From assembly GCA_035532035.1 (NCBI GenBank), contig DATKRS010000003.1:23548-87547 (forward strand): DNA of 64,000 bases. Direction: 5' to 3'. The DNA is from Candidatus Dormiibacterota bacterium. Lineage in GTDB: Bacteria; Vulcanimicrobiota; Vulcanimicrobiia; Vulcanimicrobiales; Vulcanimicrobiaceae. A program made the translations under genes and the position numbers. This document shows positions 32,285 through 42,946 of this stretch, piece after piece (position 1 is the stretch's first letter; every line of letters starts with the position of its first letter). Below the pieces are notes generated by a model. That model had not been told where the DNA came from, did no database searches, and was given only the letters and a program-made list of their open reading frames with translations.

Positions 32285-32311
32285 CGCTAACTTTGTACTA
32301 CAAAGTTAGCG
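32285..32311. promoter_or_regulatory. 27-bp perfect palindrome, probable operator
   Basis: CGCTAACTTTGTA (32285-32297), a central C, then TACAAAGTTAGCG (32299-32311): 13-base arms without mismatch. It lies immediately before the start of the - strand membrane gene, 30 bases from the rpoB -35 element on the other strand. The core ACTTTGTA-TACAAAGT resembles operators I associate with PadR-family repressors. No such repressor is in the window. Confidence 0.7.
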
Positions 32312-32340
32312 AAAAGCACAAGATAGCGGCGCGCTAGCGG

Positions 32341-32369
32341 TTGACGCTCCCCGGCACCGGCGGTATGAT
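32341..32369 (+). promoter_or_regulatory. rpoB promoter (sigma70-type)
   Basis: -35 TTGACG (32341-32346), 17-base spacer, -10 TATGAT (32364-32369), each one mismatch from consensus. Transcription would start about 32376, giving an rpoB leader of about 130 bases. Confidence 0.8.
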
Positions 32370-32411
32370 GTCCTCCTATGCCCCAGGGCGGGTGATCCCA
32401 CAACCGATTTC

Positions 32412-32454
32412 AGGACGAGTGCGTCCGGGCCGGCCGGTCGACCTTGTCCTTTTT
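32412..32454 (+). promoter_or_regulatory. Possible attenuator in the rpoB leader
   Basis: AGGAC (32412-32416) can pair with GTCCT (32446-32450), enclosing GC-rich self-complementary sequence (CCGGGCCGGCCGG, GGTCGACC), directly followed by a run of five T (32450-32454). This is an intrinsic-terminator-like layout inside the leader. Not verified by folding. Confidence 0.35.
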
Positions 32455-32507
32455 GGCGTGCACGCGGGTTTCATAGATTCTTCTAGGCTTTCAGAAAAGG
32501 ATCGTAG

Positions 32508-36530
<4,023 letters not shown>

Positions 36531-36536
36531 CCCAGC

Positions 36537-36581
36537 GTCATCCTGAGCGTAGCGCCGAAGGCGCGAAGTCGAGGGAAGCGC
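36537..36581. repeat. Dispersed repeat copy after rpoB
   Basis: GTCATCCTGAGCG at 36537-36549, then GTAGCGCCGAAGGCGCGAAG and GTCGAGGG (36568-36575). Same outer motifs as the other copies in the window. It occupies most of the space between the rpoB stop and its terminator. Confidence 0.65.
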
Positions 36582-36591
36582 ATCAAAGGTT

Positions 36592-36611
36592 GGGCCCGCT
36601 ACCGCGGGCCC
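36592..36611 (+). terminator. rpoB terminator
   Basis: GGGCCCGC (36592-36599), loop TACC, GCGGGCCC (36604-36611), an 8-bp all-GC stem, followed by TTCGCGTCT. The T-run is weak. Position 60 bases after rpoB fits transcription ending before the convergent SEC-C gene. Confidence 0.65.
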
Positions 36612-36668
36612 TTCGCGTCTCGCGAACGCGACCTACCCGAGTTTGCATGGCACGAGCCGTTGTGACCG

Positions 36669-37367
36669 TTATTCTAGCGGCCGCAGCGGCGAGCAGCAGC
36701 GCTTATACTTTTTTGCGCTACCGCAAGGACAAGGATCGTTTGCCCGCACTTTGGCGGCCGTGCGTCGTATCGGCGCTGCGGGTGCGCGATGAGATGCGAG
36801 GTACGCCTGCCACCAGTCGTAAATATCGAGAGCGCAGTCGGCAAGCGCATCGAGCGCCTTGCGATAGCGCTTCGGCTGGCGCACCGGATCGAGGACGTCG
36901 TCTTCGTCGGGTTCGCACAGATTGAGAATCGGCGTAAAGCACTTCGTGATCTCGGCGCTCTCCGTCGCGTTGGTCCAATCGTCCATGTGTTCGCCGACCC
37001 AATCCATGTAGCCCGCGCACCAATCGTCGGCATAGTCGACGGTGTCCGGCGGTTCGCCGATGCGGTCGATCATGATGCGAAAGTTGTCTTCCGATTGCAG
37101 ATCCGCGGCGACCTCATTGTGAAACCGCATGAGCAAGGTCATTCCGCGCTGCGCCTGCTCGATATCTGCCCAACCGGGGCCTTCGAGCCCGCCGAACACG
37201 AACGGTACCCATTGGGAAGGCGGCACGAGCGGACCCGAGAGAACGGCGGTCAGCAGCCCGTGTAGCCACGTAATGGAGCCGCCGTGCGAGCCGCCGGGAT
37301 TGCGCGCCTGCATCAGCGCTTCAAGCTCGTCACGCTCCGCGGCCGTAAGGCGATCGTGCACAATCAT
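36669..37367 (-). CDS. YecA/UPF0149 family protein with C-terminal SEC-C zinc motif
   Basis: 232 residues. The N-terminal ~180 follow UPF0149 (MQARNPGGSHGGSITWLHGL, WCAGYMDWVGEHMDDWTNAT, LCEPDEDDVLDPVRQPKRYR). The last residues are the SEC-C metal-binding motif (NDPCPCGSAKKYKRCC), found in SecA and many housekeeping proteins, where it binds zinc and contacts ribosome or SecB. Cytoplasmic; function of YecA-like proteins is not settled. Convergent with rpoB, divergent from the MazE-like antitoxin. Confidence 0.88.
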   Translation of the reverse strand: MIVHDRLTAAERDELEALMQARNPGGSHGGSITWLHGLLTAVLSGPLVPPSQWVPFVFGGLEGPGWADIEQAQRGMTLLMRFHNEVAADLQSEDNFRIMIDRIGEPPDTVDYADDWCAGYMDWVGEHMDDWTNATESAEITKCFTPILNLCEPDEDDVLDPVRQPKRYRKALDALADCALDIYDWWQAYLASHRAPAAPIRRTAAKVRANDPCPCGSAKKYKRCCSPLRPLE

Positions 37368-37390
37368 GGCGATGCGGTCTTTTCGCGGTC

Positions 37391-37431
37391 TTGCACCCGA
37401 AGTCCCAATTGTATATACTAAGGATATACAA
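37391..37431 (+). promoter_or_regulatory. Promoter and operator of the mazEF-like module
   Basis: -35 TTGCAC (37391-37396), 17-base spacer, -10 TATACT (37414-37419). An inverted repeat with 8-base arms, TTGTATAT (37409-37416) and ATATACAA (37424-37431), overlaps the -10 and the expected start site. This is where an antitoxin/toxin complex would bind for autorepression, as is usual for such modules. Confidence 0.65.
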
Positions 37432-37450
37432 TGAAAGCGACGCGTTCGCA

Positions 37451-37687
37451 GTGCCCATAACGATTTCGCGCTGGGGGAACAGCCTGGGCGTCCGCCTTCC
37501 GAAAGATGCGCTCGCTCGTGCGCATCTGCGCGAAGGGGACGCGCTTCTGGTCGAGGCCACCGAAGAGGGGCTTCTCCTGAGAGCCGCGGCTCGCTCGAAT
37601 CTCGAGACGCTCCTAGCGGCGATCACACCGGAGAACCTCCACGGCGAGACCGAGACCGGCAGCCCTGTCGGGAAGGAGCTGTGGTGA
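37451..37687 (+). CDS. AbrB/MazE-type antitoxin
   Basis: 78 residues from GTG 37451, carrying the SpoVT-AbrB/MazE fold: ITISRWGNSLGVRLPKDALA, HLREGDALLVEATEEGLLLR, and a C-terminal toxin-binding tail (LETLLAAITPENLHGE). The usual start of the family, MKxTISRWGNS, is split here: ATG 37431 encodes MKAT but that frame ends at a TAA at 37458-37460, so translation must begin at the internal GTG. Its stop overlaps the toxin start. Confidence 0.8.
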   Translation: MPITISRWGNSLGVRLPKDALARAHLREGDALLVEATEEGLLLRAAARSNLETLLAAITPENLHGETETGSPVGKELW

Positions 37688-38028
37688 GCCAAGACTACGT
37701 TCCGGACGCCGGCCATGTGATCTGGATCGATTTCGATCCTCAAGCAGGGCGCGAGCAACGCGGGCACCGGCCGGCGCTCGTGCTATCACCTGCCTCGTAC
37801 AACGCGAAGACGTCGCTGCTTCTCGCTTGCCCCATCACCGCCAGCGCAAAGGGGTATCCGTTTGAAGTTGCATTGAGAAGCACGCCGAGCGCAAAGGGCG
37901 TTGTGCTCTCGGATCACGTCAAATCGCTCGATTGGCGCGCTCGGCGCGCGCGGTTCAAGGCGAGGGCCACATCGCAGACAACGCAAGCCGTCCGGGAAAA
38001 ACTTGCTACGTTGCTCGGCGGCGTTTAG
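37684..38028 (+). CDS. MazF/PemK-type endoribonuclease toxin
   Basis: 114 residues. MazF motifs: DAGHVIWIDFDPQAGREQRG then HRPALVLSPASYNAKTSLLL, ACPITASAKGYPFEVAL with the catalytic Thr, and VVLSDHVKSLDWRARRARF. The family cuts mRNA at short specific sequences. GTG 37684 overlaps the antitoxin stop (GTGA); a GTG one codon earlier is equally possible. All key motifs are intact, so it appears functional. One variation is SDHVKSLDW where SDQVKSLDW is common. Confidence 0.9.
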   Translation: MSQDYVPDAGHVIWIDFDPQAGREQRGHRPALVLSPASYNAKTSLLLACPITASAKGYPFEVALRSTPSAKGVVLSDHVKSLDWRARRARFKARATSQTTQAVREKLATLLGGV

Positions 38029-38121
38029 GGTACGAGGGCGGCATAAGCCTTTACCAACTCCGTACATAGCGAATAGCCTAACCGCCAAGAGCATCGTCGC
38101 TTAGCCGGTAAACTAAGCGGC

Positions 38122-38322
38122 ATGGAGTTGCTAACGGGAGTGAGCAGCGACGCACCGATGATGCCGCGCGTGCTGGCGCATTACGCCGCGGTCGCGCCAT
38201 TGCTGGAAGCGAGTTTCGCCGGCGCGCCCATCGTTTACAGAAACCATCCTGTGGGCCTCGACACGCCGGGGCTCTTTCGCGTTACGTCGCTCGAGCTGGA
38301 AGCTAAGACGCTCCTCCGATCG
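38122..38322 (+). pseudogene. 5' fragment of a LigD-polymerase-like gene (paralogue of the gene at 29449)
   Basis: From ATG 38122 the frame reads MPRVLAHYAAVAPLLEASFA then GAPIVYRNHPVGLDTPGLFR, clearly related to the first ~60 residues of the protein at 29449 (PRVLAHYASCATLLDASFAG). Similarity stops near 38320, after LEAKTLL, where the DNA continues as a vapC fragment in another frame. The remaining 200 residues of the domain are absent. An inverted repeat CGCTTAG/CTAAGCG (38098-38104, 38113-38119) precedes the ATG. Confidence 0.65.
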
Positions 38323-38491
38323 CGAGATCGCGTTCATGGCAGGATCGCTGCCGGGCGAGTTCCACGCGGATCCCGCCGACCGCCTCATCGTGGCAACGGC
38401 GATCGTACGGGGCTTGCGCTTGGTGACGCGCGATCGCCGCATTCTCGACTACGCGAAGCGGAGCCGTTCGTTTCCCGCAGCCGCCTGCTGA
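38321..38491 (+). pseudogene. 3' fragment of a VapC-type PIN-domain toxin gene
   Basis: In the frame starting at 38321 the product reads REIAFMAGSLPGEFHADPAD, then RLIVATAIVRGLRLVTRDRR and ILDYAKRS before a TGA at 38489-38491. This is the C-terminal half of a PIN domain (HxDPADRLIxATA plus LVTxDxxIxxY). The N-terminal half with the first catalytic Asp is missing, replaced by the LigD-like fragment. It is not a copy of the intact VapC at 38804, whose equivalent reads IHRDPFDRLLVAQA. Confidence 0.7.
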
Positions 38492-38538
38492 AAGTGGCGC
38501 AGATGGGCGCCCCTTTCGCCGTACGCGGAGATTCAATA

Positions 38539-38567
38539 TTGACTAAATGGACTTAGTCCACTAAAAT
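38539..38567 (+). promoter_or_regulatory. Promoter with embedded operator of the phd-vapC module
   Basis: -35 TTGACT (38539-38544), 17-base spacer, -10 TAAAAT (38562-38567). The spacer holds the palindrome TGGAC-TTA-GTCCA (38548-38560). Transcription would begin at about 38574, exactly the antitoxin start codon, so the mRNA is probably leaderless. Confidence 0.75.
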
Positions 38568-38573
38568 GCCAGT

Positions 38574-38807
38574 GTGAAACAGGTCAACATTCACGACGCC
38601 AAGACGCATTTCTCTGCACTGATCGCAGACGTTCAAGAAGGCGAGAGCGTCGTGATTGCCAAGGCCGGCAAACCGGTCGCAAAGCTGACGCGTGCGCTGG
38701 AGCGCCCGGCGAAGCGCGAGCTCGGATATGACGAAGGCTTGGAGTACTGGATCGCGCCCGACTTCGACGAGTACGTACCAGAAGAGTTCGGCGCATACGC
38801 GCGATGA
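38574..38807 (+). CDS. Phd/YefM-type antitoxin
   Basis: 77 residues from GTG 38574. The N-terminal DNA-binding fold is standard: VNIHDAKTHFSALIADVQEG then ESVVIAKAGKPVAKLTRA. The C-terminal tail (GYDEGLEYWIAPDFDEYVPE) would wrap the toxin. Its stop overlaps the VapC start by four bases. It presumably binds the palindrome in its own promoter. Confidence 0.92.
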   Translation: MKQVNIHDAKTHFSALIADVQEGESVVIAKAGKPVAKLTRALERPAKRELGYDEGLEYWIAPDFDEYVPEEFGAYAR

Positions 38808-39199
38808 AGCTGTTGCTCGATACGCATTGCTGGCTTTGGCTCGGCCTCGAGCCAAAGCGGCTGGGCCGCAAGACGCGCGCCCTGCTCACCGATCTCGCGA
38901 ACGAGACGCATCTCTCGGTCGCGAGTGTGTGGGAAATCGTCTTGAAGGATGCGCGCGGCAAGCTCCGCCTACCAATGCAAGCGGCGACCTACGTCCGAAC
39001 GCGGCTGCGCATTTCGCAGACAATCCCACTCGGCGTCACGCTCGATCACGTGCTCGCCGTCGGCCAGCTGCCGGATATCCATCGGGATCCCTTCGACCGT
39101 CTGCTCGTGGCGCAGGCGCACGTCGAGAATATGACGATCGTCACCGCCGATCGGAGAATCGCTCGATACAACGTCCTCGTCCACGATGCAGGCTCCTAG
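38804..39199 (+). CDS. vapC: VapC-type PIN-domain ribonuclease toxin
   Basis: 131 residues with the PIN acidic residues: D in LLLDTHCWLWLGLEPKRL, E in LSVASVWEIVLKDARGKLRL, D in IHRDPFDRLLVAQAHVENMT and D in IVTADRRIARYNVLV. The family cleaves tRNA or rRNA; the antitoxin just upstream neutralises it. The pairing of a Phd-like antitoxin with a PIN toxin is common. All motifs are intact. Confidence 0.92.
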   Translation: MKLLLDTHCWLWLGLEPKRLGRKTRALLTDLANETHLSVASVWEIVLKDARGKLRLPMQAATYVRTRLRISQTIPLGVTLDHVLAVGQLPDIHRDPFDRLLVAQAHVENMTIVTADRRIARYNVLVHDAGS

Positions 39200-39232
39200 G
39201 GCCAAAACCGTGGCACGGCGTATATTGCAGAG

Positions 39233-39682
39233 GTGAGAAGCATGGTAGCGGCCGCCTTTATAGCGGTCGGATTGGCGCTAACCGGCTGCGGCGGGAGCGG
39301 CACTCTGACCTTTCCCGGCGAAGGATCGTGTCTCTTCAGCGGCGTGACGCAGCTGGTCTACCCGATCCCGAACGCGACGAGCGTTCCCGACGCGCTCTCG
39401 CAGGTCGTCTTTGCGTCGAGTCAGCTCTTTCCGTACAGCTTCGAAGTGCTGATCAACAACGATCCGAACCCCGGCCATGCGAAACGCGGCACGGCCGCCT
39501 TCTTCCAGCGCATCGGCGCCGGGCAGGTTCCCACTCCTTCGGCGCCGCCGACGCTGAGCAACCCGTACTACGAAAGCGCCACCTTGAGCACGACGTTCCC
39601 GCATGGGACCTACTACGTGTTCCTTAATGACTCCCAAGTCAGCTGCACGCCGACGCAAGCGGGCTCGTTCACGACCCAGTAG
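39233..39682 (+). CDS. Small lipoprotein, unknown function
   Basis: 149 residues with a lipoprotein signal peptide (lipobox LTGCGG at about residue 21). The mature part contains FPGEGSCLFSGVTQLVYPIP, VVFASSQLFPYSFEVLINND and TTFPHGTYYVFLNDSQVSCT, probably an Ig-like beta sandwich. Starting at GTG 39233 gives the basic residue expected in a signal peptide; ATG 39242 with GAGG upstream is the alternative. Family not recognised. Confidence 0.6.
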   Translation: MRSMVAAAFIAVGLALTGCGGSGTLTFPGEGSCLFSGVTQLVYPIPNATSVPDALSQVVFASSQLFPYSFEVLINNDPNPGHAKRGTAAFFQRIGAGQVPTPSAPPTLSNPYYESATLSTTFPHGTYYVFLNDSQVSCTPTQAGSFTTQ

Positions 39683-40001
39683 CCCGCCCCTTTGGCGCCC
39701 TTGCCGGTTTCCCCAAAGGTACGCGTGATCTGTACGTCGCCGACCCTTCCGCTCGCGCTGCTCGTGCCCCCGGCGACATCGTCGTTGTCGGTCGCCTACG
39801 TTATCGCTCCCATGCAGGGCTTTTCACCTTGGAGCGTGCCGTTTGAACGTGGCGCACCCACCGTTGAACGCCCCGGGGCCCCTGTGGTATAGTTGGCCGG
39901 CTGTCTATCTCGCCCTCACTATAGGAAGAAGGGCGTTTATGGCCCCACAGAAAGGCTGCACGCTAGGGAGGCAAGCGGCAGGGGCCAGAAAGGGAACCCT
40001 C
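39683..40001 (+). promoter_or_regulatory. rpsB promoter and leader; no gene seen
   Basis: This 319-base stretch holds no convincing gene. A sigma70-type promoter has -35 TTGAAC (39864-39869), 18-base spacer and -10 TATAGT (39888-39893), with start near 39900. The ~100-base leader includes a stem CGCCCT (39911-39916)/AGGGCG (39930-39935) followed by TTTAT, possibly an autoregulatory or pausing element. Near the start of the gap CCTTTGG (39689-39695) can pair with CCAAAGG (39713-39719), perhaps ending the lipoprotein transcript. Confidence 0.6.
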
Positions 40002-40772
40002 GTGTCCGTCATCAGCATGAAAGAGCTCCTCGAGGCAGGAGTCCACTTCGGTCACCAAACGCGCCGCTGGAATCCGAAGATGAAGCCGTATATCTTCCAA
40101 GAGCGTAACGGCATCTACATCATCGATCTCGCGCTCACCGTGCAGAAGCTGCGCGAGACGTACGCCGCCGTCAAGCAGATGGCCGTAGCCGGCAAAGTCA
40201 TTCTCTTCGTGGGGACCAAGAAGCAAGCGCAAGAGGTGATCCGCGAAGAGGCGGAGCGCGCCGGCACGTTCTTCGTCAATCAGCGTTGGCTCGGCGGCAC
40301 GCTCACGAACTTCGCGACGATCCAGAAGCGCATCAATCGCCTGCGCGAGCTCGAAAACATGAAGCTCCAGGGCGACTTCGATCGCCTTCCCAAGAAAGAG
40401 GTCGCGAAGCTCCAAGAGGAGATGGGCAAGCTCGAGCGCTTTCTGGGCGGCATCAAGGACATGCATCGCCTGCCCGACGCGCTCTTCATCGTCGACCCGA
40501 AGAAAGAGCGCATCGCCGTGCTCGAGGCGCGCAAGCTGAAGATTCCGATCATCGCGATCATCGACACGAACTGCGACCCGGAGGAGATCGACTATCCGAT
40601 TCCCGGCAACGACGACGCGATACGCGCCGTGAAGCTGATGGTAAGCAAGATCGCCGACGCGATCATCGAGGGCAGAACTGAGACGGAGAGCGCGTACGAA
40701 GAGCAGCGATACGCTACGCCGTACGCCTACGGCGAAGAGCCCGCCCACGTCGAAACCGGAACCATACAGTAA
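40002..40772 (+). CDS. rpsB: 30S ribosomal protein S2
   Basis: 256 residues. GTG 40002 is chosen because AAGGGA lies six bases upstream; ATG 40017 is too far from it. Family motifs: [73 protein letters not shown], and [20 protein letters not shown], with [20 protein letters not shown] toward the end. Structural protein of the small subunit. It heads the conserved operon rpsB-tsf-pyrH-frr. Confidence 0.97.
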   Translation: MSVISMKELLEAGVHFGHQTRRWNPKMKPYIFQERNGIYIIDLALTVQKLRETYAAVKQMAVAGKVILFVGTKKQAQEVIREEAERAGTFFVNQRWLGGTLTNFATIQKRINRLRELENMKLQGDFDRLPKKEVAKLQEEMGKLERFLGGIKDMHRLPDALFIVDPKKERIAVLEARKLKIPIIAIIDTNCDPEEIDYPIPGNDDAIRAVKLMVSKIADAIIEGRTETESAYEEQRYATPYAYGEEPAHVETGTIQ

Positions 40773-40775
40773 GCG

Positions 40776-41375
40776 ATGGCGTATCAACCGAAAGCCGAGG
40801 AAATAAAAGGCCTGCGGGAGTTGACCGACGCCCCGATGATGGATTGCCGCAAGGCGCTCGTCGAGGCGGACGGCGACGTTGCGCGCGCGAGGCAGCTCTT
40901 GCTGGAGCGCGGCGCCGCGCAGGCGCAGAAGAAGGCCGAGCGCGTCGCCAACGAAGGCGTCGTCGCGAGCTACATACACGCGGGCGGAAAGATCGGCGTG
41001 CTCGTCGAGGTCAATAGCGAGACCGACTTCGTCGCTCGCAACCCGAAGTTCGCGGAGCTGGCGCGTGACGTTGCGATGCATATCGCGGCGATGTCGCCGC
41101 GCTACGTCGATCGCACGGCCGTGCCGGCAGAGGAGGTATCGCGCGTGCGCGCGCAGCTGCGCGACGAAGTTCCTGCGAACAAGCCGGCAGAGATCGCCGA
41201 GAAGATCGTCGAGGGCAAGCTCAACAAATGGTACGAGGAGACGGTACTCCTCGATCAGCCTTTCGTGAAGGACGACGATATGACGGTGGGCGATCGAATC
41301 AACGCCGCTGTCGGAGCATTGGGCGAAAACATCCGCATCCGGCGCTTTGCGAAGTTCGCGCTGGGAGAGGAGTAG
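40776..41375 (+). CDS. tsf: Elongation factor Ts
   Basis: 199 residues, the short EF-Ts form as in Thermus rather than the ~280-residue E. coli type. The N-terminal UBA-like domain has IKGLRELTDAPMMDCRKALV and the nucleotide-exchange core has the TDFVAR motif (VNSETDFVARNPKF). The C-terminal segment is KIVEGKLNKWYEETVLLDQP then FVKDD. It recycles EF-Tu-GDP. It starts three bases after rpsB. Confidence 0.97.
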   Translation: MAYQPKAEEIKGLRELTDAPMMDCRKALVEADGDVARARQLLLERGAAQAQKKAERVANEGVVASYIHAGGKIGVLVEVNSETDFVARNPKFAELARDVAMHIAAMSPRYVDRTAVPAEEVSRVRAQLRDEVPANKPAEIAEKIVEGKLNKWYEETVLLDQPFVKDDDMTVGDRINAAVGALGENIRIRRFAKFALGEE

Positions 41376-41381
41376 CCGCCG

Positions 41382-42101
41382 TTGGCCGACCGCAAGTACT
41401 CGCGCGTGTTGCTGAAGATCTCGGGCGAAGCGTTCGCCGAGAACGGTATCGGCGTCGACGTCGCCCGGACGCGAGCGATGGCCGAGGAGATCGCGGACAC
41501 GAGCCGCGAGGGCGTCTCCATTGCGATCGTCGTCGGCGGCGGCAATATCTGGCGCGGGAAGGTTCACGAGGACGCGGGCATGGATCGCGCGACCGCGGAC
41601 TACATGGGCATGCTCGCGACCGTCATCAATGCGCTCGCGCTGCAGGACGCGCTCGAGCGCATGAAGGTGCCCTCGCGCGTCCAGACCGCGATCGCGATGC
41701 ACCAGATAGCCGAGCCCTACATCCGGCGGCGTGCGATTCGCCATCTCGAGAAGGGGCGCATCGTCATCTTCGCAGCGGGCACGGGCAACCCGTACTTCAC
41801 GACCGACACGACCGCCGCGCTGCGCGCGGTGGAAGTCGGGGCGCAAGCGATCCTCAAAGCCACGAAGGTCGACGGTATCTACTCCGCCGATCCCAAGAAG
41901 GACCGTAACGCCATCCGCTTGGACCGCCTCGACTACATGGACGTGCTGCAGCGCGGCCTCGAGGTGATGGATTCCACGGCGATGGCGCTCTGCATGGATA
42001 ACAGCCTGCCGATCATCGTCTTCGACATGTCCGTACGCGGGAACATCCGCCGCGTCGTGCACGGCGATGCGATCGGCAGCTATGTGGGAGCCCCACTGTA
42101 G
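41382..42101 (+). CDS. pyrH: UMP kinase
   Basis: 239 residues, starting with TTG 41382. Amino-acid-kinase-fold enzyme phosphorylating [99 protein letters not shown]. The last part [20 protein letters not shown] is standard. Stop overlaps the frr start (TAGTG). Confidence 0.96.
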   Translation: MADRKYSRVLLKISGEAFAENGIGVDVARTRAMAEEIADTSREGVSIAIVVGGGNIWRGKVHEDAGMDRATADYMGMLATVINALALQDALERMKVPSRVQTAIAMHQIAEPYIRRRAIRHLEKGRIVIFAAGTGNPYFTTDTTAALRAVEVGAQAILKATKVDGIYSADPKKDRNAIRLDRLDYMDVLQRGLEVMDSTAMALCMDNSLPIIVFDMSVRGNIRRVVHGDAIGSYVGAPL

Positions 42102-42658
42102 TGAGCGACCCCTTTTTTGATGACGTCGAGTCAAAGATGAGCAAGTGCGTCGAAGCCTGCCGGGCCGAGTTCGCGGCGATTCGTACCGGGCGCGCGAATG
42201 CCGCGTTGCTCGACCGCATCCACGTCGAAGCGTACGGGCAGCCGATGCCGCTCAAACAGGTTGCCGGCGTCTCGACGCCGGACGCGCGCACCATCGTCAT
42301 CAGCGCGTGGGACAAGAACGTCGTGGGCGAGATCCGCAAGGCGATCGAGAAGAGCGATCTCGGCATTACACCCAACATAGACGGTGCGACGATTCGTCTG
42401 AGCGTCCCGCAGCTCACTGAAGAGCGGCGTAAAGAGCTCGTGCGGGTCGTGAAGAAGAAGGCCGAAGACAGCCGAGTGGCGGTGCGCAACGTGCGCCACC
42501 ACGCGCACGACGGCGTCAAGGCGCAGCTGAAGAACGGTGAGATCACCGAGGACGACAACAAGCGCATGACCGATCAGCTGCAGAAGGTGACGGACAAGTA
42601 CACGAAAGAGATCGACGCGCTGACCGCCGCCAAAGAAAAAGAAATCATGGAGATCTGA
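42101..42658 (+). CDS. frr: Ribosome recycling factor
   Basis: 185 residues from GTG 42101. Motifs: EFAAIRTGRANAALLDRIHV, AYGQPMPLKQVAGVSTPDAR, IRKAIEKSDLGITPNIDG, RLSVPQLTEERRKELVRVVK, AEDSRVAVRNVRHHA. Releases ribosomes after termination together with EF-G. Complete length. Confidence 0.97.
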   Translation: MSDPFFDDVESKMSKCVEACRAEFAAIRTGRANAALLDRIHVEAYGQPMPLKQVAGVSTPDARTIVISAWDKNVVGEIRKAIEKSDLGITPNIDGATIRLSVPQLTEERRKELVRVVKKKAEDSRVAVRNVRHHAHDGVKAQLKNGEITEDDNKRMTDQLQKVTDKYTKEIDALTAAKEKEIMEI

Positions 42659-42661
42659 CGC

Positions 42662-42871
42662 TTGCCGAAGGACGATCTCATTCTTGCACGCGACGTCGAG
42701 GCGCGGTATGCGCTACGCGATCGCCGCCTGCGCTACGTCGTGCTCGCCCCCTTTGGGGCATGGCTCGCTTCGGGAGCGCTGCGGGTGCTTCGGGTGCGCG
42801 ATGCGACCGGGCCAGACGGCGCCGATCTGGTCGAGCTCGTGCTCGGTTACGATGCCTACGAGGCAGCCTGA
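42662..42871 (+). CDS. Small protein in the usual position of uppS, unknown function
   Basis: 69 residues from TTG 42662, three bases after frr. The product is basic at first (ARDVEARYALRDRRLRYVVL) with a mildly hydrophobic segment (APFGAWLASGALRVLRV). No similarity to undecaprenyl diphosphate synthase, which normally lies here. Either a genuine small operon gene or non-coding; codon pattern and spacing favour coding weakly. The next 75 bases to cdsA show nothing else. Confidence 0.4.
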   Translation: MPKDDLILARDVEARYALRDRRLRYVVLAPFGAWLASGALRVLRVRDATGPDGADLVELVLGYDAYEAA

Positions 42872-42946
42872 CCGGGCCACGCGAAGCATCGGGACATCGA
42901 CCGAACGCTGACGCCGTCCGCGCAACGCGCGGGTAATCCCATCACG

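Noticed and set aside
39692..39892. 66-codon ORF in the rpsB leader
   Set aside because: It runs through the rpsB promoter, lacks a ribosome binding site and has no recognisable similarity.
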